DNA of 64,000 nt, from the NCBI GenBank assembly GCA_003049485.1, contig PYST01000119.1:39534-103533 (forward strand), read 5' to 3'. Shown here piece by piece: positions 58,701 through 64,000 of the stretch. The notes below the pieces were generated by a model. That model made no database searches and was not told the origin of the DNA. It saw nothing but the letters and a program-made list of their open reading frames with translations. The DNA is from Ophioceras dolichostomum. Its lineage: Eukaryota > Ascomycota > Sordariomycetes > Magnaporthales > Ophioceraceae. How positions within the stretch are numbered: the stretch's first letter is position 1; the number at the start of each line of letters is the position of its first letter. The translations under genes were made by a program, and so were the position numbers.

Positions 58701-59643
58701 GGCTGGCGGCCTCCAGGAGCAGAGTTCACAGGAGACGTAGGTGGCGACAGTGCAGATGTACTTCGTGTCACTGAACGGCGTCTTGCCCCTGTCTTGTGCC
58801 ACGAGCTGGCGGCGGCCGACAATGCAGCGATGTCCAGGGCCGATCGAGGGGTTAGGAGGGTATCCATTATTATTAGGCCCAGCATCCCGTTCTCCTCTGC
58901 AAACCTGGTGGCACAGTCCAAGGAAACCCAGTATCCGTCAAAGTGCGGAGTGGCGTGGCTCGAGTACTTCGCACCCCGAACCAAGGCTGCGAGCTTGTCG
59001 TATCCTGCGACGTTTGCTGCGAGAAATAGGGCAATTCCATGGACTGTGTCGTCATCCAGACGCCGAACCACGTCCCAGCCCCTGACGTGTGCAAGGACAC
59101 CCGTAACTGTCTGGGAGGTGTGCTCGTCCTCGATGTGGACTGTGTAGATGGATGGGTGATCTTTCGGTGACTTGTCTGACAAGTACTGCCGCACTCGATC
59201 TTTGTACGTCAGGACCATTTGCTCGACGTAGAGTAGCCGATCGCGAAGGGCGCCGGCTGTCTCCGTGTCTGCGCCTGGGGAGCCCACAGGGCTTCGAGGA
59301 GTCGACGTCCGGAACAGGGCTCCACTGAGGCGTCGGATGATCGAAGGCGCGTGCGCCATAGTTGTCGTTCCTCCTAATGGTATCTTCGGTTAGGTACACT
59401 CCGATGTGACATTGCCCATGGAAAGGACCAGCTCTTACGCGGCGATTGCTTGGCTGGTGCGCTTGGCACCCTGCCGATTTGCTCGTTGAACTTATCAAGG
59501 TGGTCGCTGCAGGCCTCTCCAACGAAGATTGTCCTTCCTTGTATATAGTGGCCCGGCTGCCCGTAGGCGGCGCACCGGTCAACGGCGTGTTGGTAGTAAA
59601 GACATTGACAAGCAGAGAATAGCTCGATGACCTGGTAGCACAT
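55744..59643 (-). CDS. Cys-rich N-terminus + Myb/SANT-like + C2H2-like zinc-finger protein
   Basis: Four exons on the minus strand: 59643-59439, 59373-57198, 56846-56575 and 56465-55744, 1124 residues; all phases agree. Exon 1 encodes a short Cys/His module (CQCLYYQHAVDRC, later GEACSDH) seen in small fungal proteins. Exon 2 has a single Myb/SANT-like repeat at about 421-475 (W-x18-W, KTKDACHRRWETL) in low-complexity surroundings. Across the third junction a zinc-finger block is assembled: CPYFKKDPERYQ, CIGPGWMTVHR, VKEHLYRTH, CPRCHLKFKSE and a final His/Cys. The intron 56847-57197 is 351 bases, long for this window. The last intron has an unusual GTCGGT donor but gives the expected SPYYDY junction. 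The C-terminus has helices rich in Glu (LRRELPTRVRHQLEIRIEEAL). It is probably a nuclear DNA-binding protein; its target is unknown. Confidence 0.85.
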
Positions 59644-60851
59644 CGTATGGTTTGCCTAGTTGGGTTGGAATGAAAGTCAGCCTGGAAGGGCCTGATGAAA
59701 GCCGGAGATAAGGGAATGACAGCAGCGACGACGGCAGCGTTTGGTGGCAGTTTAACAGGAAAAGAACAGCAACACCAAAAGAAAAGGCGAATGATCAAGG
59801 AAACAAACGACAAAAGGAAGATCTTGGAAGCTAAAAAGTGCCGGCGAATATGACCTTTAAGACAGACCGAGATGAAGTCGGTGACCGGGGTACGTGACTA
59901 GGTAGTTTGGTTCACGTTTGATGATTGGGAAATTCCCGCATGCGCATTTGCGCAGAACTACTCCCGGCGACGGCTGGCTGCCTGGGGATTTGAGGAGGAG
60001 GGAGCCGATGGTGGGTGGGTGCCTTCAATATGCAGTGTTGCGGGGTTCTTCCTGCCGCAATGCAACAACAGGAGAGGCGAACCATCGAGAGCGAATGCGG
60101 ACAACCACCAGCTGAGGCTGCACGAATCCACTGGAGCCCTCGGGAACATCAGCAGGGATCATCAACAATCAACACCACAGCGCAATCGCCTGGGCCTCAT
60201 CCTACCTTTAGAAATGATGGAAGAGATTTCCCAACCAATCCCACATGCATAACGTTGTTCTCGATTTCGATTAAGGTGTCGAGTGTAACGAGTGTTACGA
60301 GTGCAAATGGCAGTGTAGGCGTGCGACGCGCTGTTCTGTGCTGCCAGGGCCTAACAGGGACGACCCGGAAAACTACGATACCGACTTACCTTCCTTGTGG
60401 GCGGTGGGCTTCTCCTTTTGTATCTCGTATATGCCCCCATGCGAAGAACACCAACCTGTAGGACCAGCAGAACTCAATCCCCTCCTCCAACCTCTACATT
60501 TTAGCTGCATCGTCTTGTCATACGGGTGGCCGAGTGGGTGGCCAGGCATCTCATGGACTGGCTTCAATAGATTGCCGTCCCCGTGTCTCGGCCGGGCCAC
60601 CGTCGTCGAACCGGTCCAAGTATCGGACTGACGCCGCTCGCTTGTACTTATCCTCGTCTCCCCCCCGCAGCTTCTCTCCCATTTAACGCTATATTCTGTT
60701 CGTCGTCCCCCAAAGCGCCACCGTTGTCATCCTGTTTTGTTGTCAAAAACTACCTACCTACCTACCTCTACCTACCTAGTACCTAGAGGTACCTACCCAA
60801 GTACCTTTGGTAGGCTGGCTACCGTCTCCAGCCGGATTACTGATCAGCTCA
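59644..60851. other. Divergent intergenic region
   Basis: 1.2 kb between the zinc-finger gene (-) and the ankyrin locus (+). It carries a dense TACC/TAGGTACC cluster at about 60745-60815. No gene is recognised. Confidence 0.5.
60745..60815. repeat. Dense TACC / AGGTACCT repeat block
   Basis: About 12 TACCT-type words in 70 bases directly upstream of the ankyrin gene start; the largest cluster of this motif in the window. Confidence 0.75.
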
Positions 60852-62029
60852 ATGGCGAGCCCTTCTTCTCTACCGGCCCATTCGCTTCCTGGCTCGGTCC
60901 GCCAGGCTCAATCCTCTGCACCCAAACCTGTAGGGGAGGATCTCGTTCTTCCCGGAAGCCTACGGGAGGCTGTACTAATCACCGGCGACGCCGAAACGGT
61001 CCGCCAAGCCCCGGATCACGGTGCAGATGCCAATGAAACTATGGATAACCTTCAACTTTCAGAGATTCTGTCACCGAGCGAGTACGACGACTTCTTCCAT
61101 AGAAGCTCTCAGCCTCATCCCACCTACGGCCGATGCTATCCGTGCGGGTGGCCAGCTCTTCACCTAGCCGCTTGGAGAGGCCGCCTCGATGTTGCCCGGG
61201 CTCTTGTCACCAGACCGGAGATCAACATCCATGCATTGGATCCCCTCGACCACACAATTCTCTGCTGCCTCACCAGGCTCAGGCTCGACACCAACACCGG
61301 CATTTTGGACCTGACTACCCAGATTCTGCGTCGTCCTGACGTCGGGTCACTGGCGGACAAGGGTGGATGTGGGGAAGCCCCATATTCATCGCCACCTTCG
61401 ATGGCTCTCCTGGCATGCTCCAGGCACTCCTCGCGGGCGGTGCAGACCCCAACGCTCTTAACCGCTACGGCCTTAGTGTCTTGCATAAGCTGGCCGTTTT
61501 GCGGCCCAGCACAACCAACCCGTGCACGATGGACGATCAAGTCGATGACATGGTTCGGCTACTCGTCAAGCATGGTGCAGATGTTAACCTCAGAGCAAAA
61601 CTTGGTAACCTTTTCTGGACCCCACTGCTTAGTGCATTCTTTGGTGGGCGAAATCGGTGTTTGTCCACAGTCGGACCTGACGAGCGAGCAGTGCAAACAG
61701 GGCCGACGCCTCTTCACTTCGCCTGCCGCAATTACCCGTCCCACTGCCGCCTCATCGTGACCCTGCTCGAGCTCGGGGCGGACCCCTTTTTGACGAACGA
61801 AACCGGCCAAACTCCAGAGGATGATCTTTTCTTGTCTGGCTACAATGTCTCTCTGGAGCAAGTGGTGTCCGCCTTCCCAGAAGAGGTGGTAACCCCGCTC
61901 CGTATCATCGAGCTGTCAAAACGAATGACGGCTTCGGCGACGTTGTTCGCGCGCCCGCCTAGGCTACCGACCAGCTCGCCCTATGACTCGGAGTGGATTG
62001 CCTCCTCAGATACGATGGAAGTGGGGTAG
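60852..62029 (+). pseudogene. Ankyrin-repeat protein or N-terminal part of an ankyrin/CorA-like gene, frameshifted
   Basis: Start at the ATG 60852. Ankyrin-type helices are visible: LREAVL...GADAN, GWPALHLAAWRGRLDVARAL, then, after a one-base frame change near 61361-61374, FIATFDGSPGMLQALLAGGADPNALNRYGLSVLHKL, VRLLVKHGADVNLR and TPLHFACRNYPSHCRLIVTLLELGADPFLTNETGQTPE. The frame closes with TAG at 62027. In-frame sequence continues after that TAG for about 100 bases, and the CorA-like part follows in the neighbouring frame, so these are probably pieces of one ankyrin/CorA-like protein. Repeat cores are well kept, so decay is recent or the frame change is an artefact. Ankyrin repeats bind proteins; no partner is evident. 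Confidence 0.65.
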
Positions 62030-62127
62030 TTTCTATACGAGGACAGGACTCGGCCATTTCTGCACAAGTACAAGAAGAGATTCTTGAAACATTTGGTCTC
62101 GAAGTATAATGTTGATAGAGGCAATGA

Positions 62128-64000
62128 ACAGCCTCCTCAGGCGATAAGGAGGAGCGAGAATCGCAGACGCGCTACCACGGCATGGACGGCAAGAGCATAG
62201 CCGTCGTTAATGGAGCTGGGCTTACTGACATTGTTTGCACCAAAATGCATCCAGACGGTCTTTTTCTGGCCCTTTGCGTGTACCATCCGGCTTCAGAAAT
62301 CTAAACTAATTAACCAGCCGTCCTCATCACCCAGTTCCAGTTTCTTGATACAGAGGAGACCCCGGCCGAGGATGGCAAACCTCCAAACGGGGAACGTTTC
62401 ATGGATGACTATTCCGCCAAGTTGAGGGAAGCTTTGGCCTCTTCAACGGAAGGGGGCAGGGTGTGCAGTCGCCCGAGACTCTGGAAGAGTTCTGCTACGG
62501 AAATTTCGGGGGCACCGGCCCACAAGAAATGCGACCTCTCGCTCGAAGGCGAGGTATAGTAACATTCAAGTTCCTCTTGTATCCTTCATTTGGTCTCACT
62601 CTAGCTGAGAGACTGACCCGCAAGCTTCCACGCATTTAGATTCGCGTGGACGCATGAATCAGAGGACTGTGGTGGTGAAGCAGCTTTGGCTGTGGAGAGT
62701 GAATGGGGGTAAAGATTCGGACTATTTGACCGCCAGCTGCGTACCTTCGCGCGTTGAGCTTTTGCTGACCGTACTCATTCAATCATAGTAGATACAATCA
62801 TCACGGCCTCGCCCCGTTTACGCAACCCTGGGGCAGGAAGATCAATTCTGGACGAAGGAGTCTTTCCCATCGATTTTCGGGGTTTCATGAGCCCCCAGGA
62901 GCTGATCCGCGACATATTGCTCGACGTTACAACTTCAATCGACGAATCTCGCGTCACCAGCACCGGAACCTCGATTATGAGCTTGTATGAGGGAGCGGCT
63001 GGGCTCGCTGGTAGAGTACGAAGCCGTTTCCGTTTTGTTGTGGCCTGAGACTTGAACACCGGACGCATGTCCACAAATGCTAACTCTTGGACCTTCGATA
63101 TTGCTAAATTATCCCAGGCACAACGAATCGACCACTTCCTCCAAGATTTCCTCGACTTCATGAATAACGAAGAGATGGATGGCTCGCAGCTGGGCCGCCT
63201 GCCCTCCTCACAGGGCATCATCGACGAGCTCCGCGAGCGATATGAGATCCAGGACTTCGGCAACAGAGTCGACATGGTGGTGCGTGTGCTTGAGAAGCAA
63301 CGAGAGCTCCTCGAGAAGTTCGCGCGCATCTCCTGGCTGAGTGTGTCCCCTGAGAGCATCCAGGCCAGAGACCAGCTCCTCCAGGACACTGGCATTTACG
63401 GACTGCTGGAGAGGATGGCTAAACTTGACGACGAGGCCCGGAAGAGTATCGGTGTGGTATGTTGGCCAGACTTCCTCCTGCTGCCTTGCAACAGACTCCT
63501 CCGACCTACAAAAAAATGCCAAAAATAACCCTGCTGACAATAAGCCTGCGCCGACGCAACGACCCAACCAGCTCGACTACCTAGTACAGGTCAATCAGGC
63601 ACAGCTCGGTCTCCGGGAATCCAAGTACACGCCTACTGAGGCGGCCAAATCCCAGATGCTCAACTATATCGTCGCCATCCTCACCGTGGTGACAATCATC
63701 TTCGTAAGTCATCCCGCCCAAGCTACCGATTTGTGGGCAATTGCAGCTAGAAAAAAACTGTATACTACTGTACACTCAAGCCTGTTACACCGTTGCAGAA
63801 TCAGAAACATACATGCTAGTGTGCCTGACACCTCCTATCACGAAGGGCATATGTGGCTAACCTCAGTACAGACACCTCTCTCATTCATGACGAGCCTCTA
63901 TGCCCTGAGCACCCTGCGGGGCTTGCAGGCGGCGGTCCAGGCCGAGCTCGGCGCCCGGACCTGGATTTGCGTAGACAGCACTTCGGTCATCTGGGGTCTC
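62128..64000 (+). CDS. CorA-like protein, 3' partial, with one frame break
   Basis: Exons deduced: up to about 62260, then 62318-62553, 62625-62708, 62789-63015, 63118-63456, 63545-63703 and 63872 to the window end. Family landmarks: RYHGMDGKS and CTKMHPDG, SPETLEEFCYGN, VVVKQLWLWRVN spliced to VDTIITASPRL, a long helical region (LRERYEIQDFGNRVD, RVLEKQRELLEKFARI), and the membrane part VAILTVVTIIF spliced to TPLSFMTSLYAL. Introns after 62553 are canonical and phase-consistent. The junction near 62260-62317 is uncertain. A one-base change near the G5 run at 62452-62456 breaks the frame between RFMDDYSAK and SPETLEEF. SLYAL replaces the GMN motif of Mg2+ channels. No ATG-led start is certain; it probably continues the ankyrin part. 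Confidence 0.65.

Noticed and set aside
57198..59359. A separate gene starting at the ATG 59359
   Set aside because: A canonical intron (GTAAGA donor, CCTAAC branch, CCATTAG acceptor) joins the upstream Cys-rich exon in frame, so this ATG is internal.
1..64000. CRISPR array, prophage, bacterial operon or secondary-metabolite cluster
   Set aside because: Introns, gene families and monocistronic layout are eukaryotic; no regularly spaced repeats, phage genes or PKS/NRPS/terpene core enzymes were seen.

Overview
The window reads as nuclear DNA of a filamentous ascomycete (Pezizomycotina; a Sordariomycete is my best guess, not proven). Reasons: fungal-style introns of about 50-350 bases with GTANGT donors, CTAAC/CTGAC-like branch sites and short 3' ends; fungal-only families (HET domain, ankyrin/CorA-like, serine-rich cupredoxin, LYC1-type acetyltransferase); monocistronic genes on both strands; and many intergenic copies of TACC/TAGGTACC-type motifs. 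I find about 25 protein loci and one tRNA. Exon borders below were worked out by hand from splice sites and reading phase.

Layout. 1-1511: C-terminal part of a CorA-like membrane protein. 2698-6420: a kinase/vWFA-like fusion. 6421-9103: no gene seen. 9104-16813: small or metabolic genes (DnaJ-zinc-finger-like protein, short-chain dehydrogenase, secreted Cys-rich membrane protein, haloacid dehalogenase, LYC1-like acetyltransferase). 18213-22446: a divergent housekeeping pair, CCT1 and prolyl-tRNA synthetase. 23102-28263: a small Lys-rich protein with an apparent frameshift, a compact kinase-like protein, and a two-HKD phospholipase D-like protein. 29343-37252: secreted M28 aminopeptidase, DUF1295 membrane protein, AFG1-type mitochondrial ATPase, GPI-type cupredoxin. 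37253-41676: 4.4 kb with no supportable gene. 41677-45473: an N-terminally anchored fungal protein and a broken HET-domain gene. 45898-46003: tRNA-Ser(GCT) with an intron. 46414-53620: HAUS6-like augmin subunit, mitochondrial bS21m, and an RBM25-like RRM/PWI splicing factor (the last two divergent). 54451-55359: a peroxisomal enoyl-CoA hydratase family protein ending in SKL. 55744-59643: a four-exon gene joining a Cys/His-rich N-terminus, a Myb/SANT-like repeat and a zinc-finger block. 60852-64000: ankyrin repeats followed by a second CorA-like region, with several reading-frame breaks.

How it fits together. The core genes (CCT1, ProRS, bS21m, RBM25-like, AFG1, HAUS6) are ordinary fungal housekeeping functions in protein folding, translation, splicing, mitochondrial quality control and spindle assembly. 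Between them lie accessory families that in fungi are often linked to non-self recognition or rapid turnover: HET, ankyrin/CorA-like, kinase/vWFA-like and a small variant kinase. Several of these are damaged. The HET gene carries three in-frame TAG codons, and the ankyrin/CorA-like locus carries one TAG and about three single-base frame changes. I see no complete transposon, CRISPR array, biosynthetic cluster or organellar DNA. The points I consider most worth a second look are the kinase/vWFA-like fusion, the Cys-rich/SANT/zinc-finger fusion, the decaying HET and ankyrin-CorA loci, the lone DnaJ-type zinc domain, and a pattern of one-base losses next to short G runs that could be an assembly artefact.
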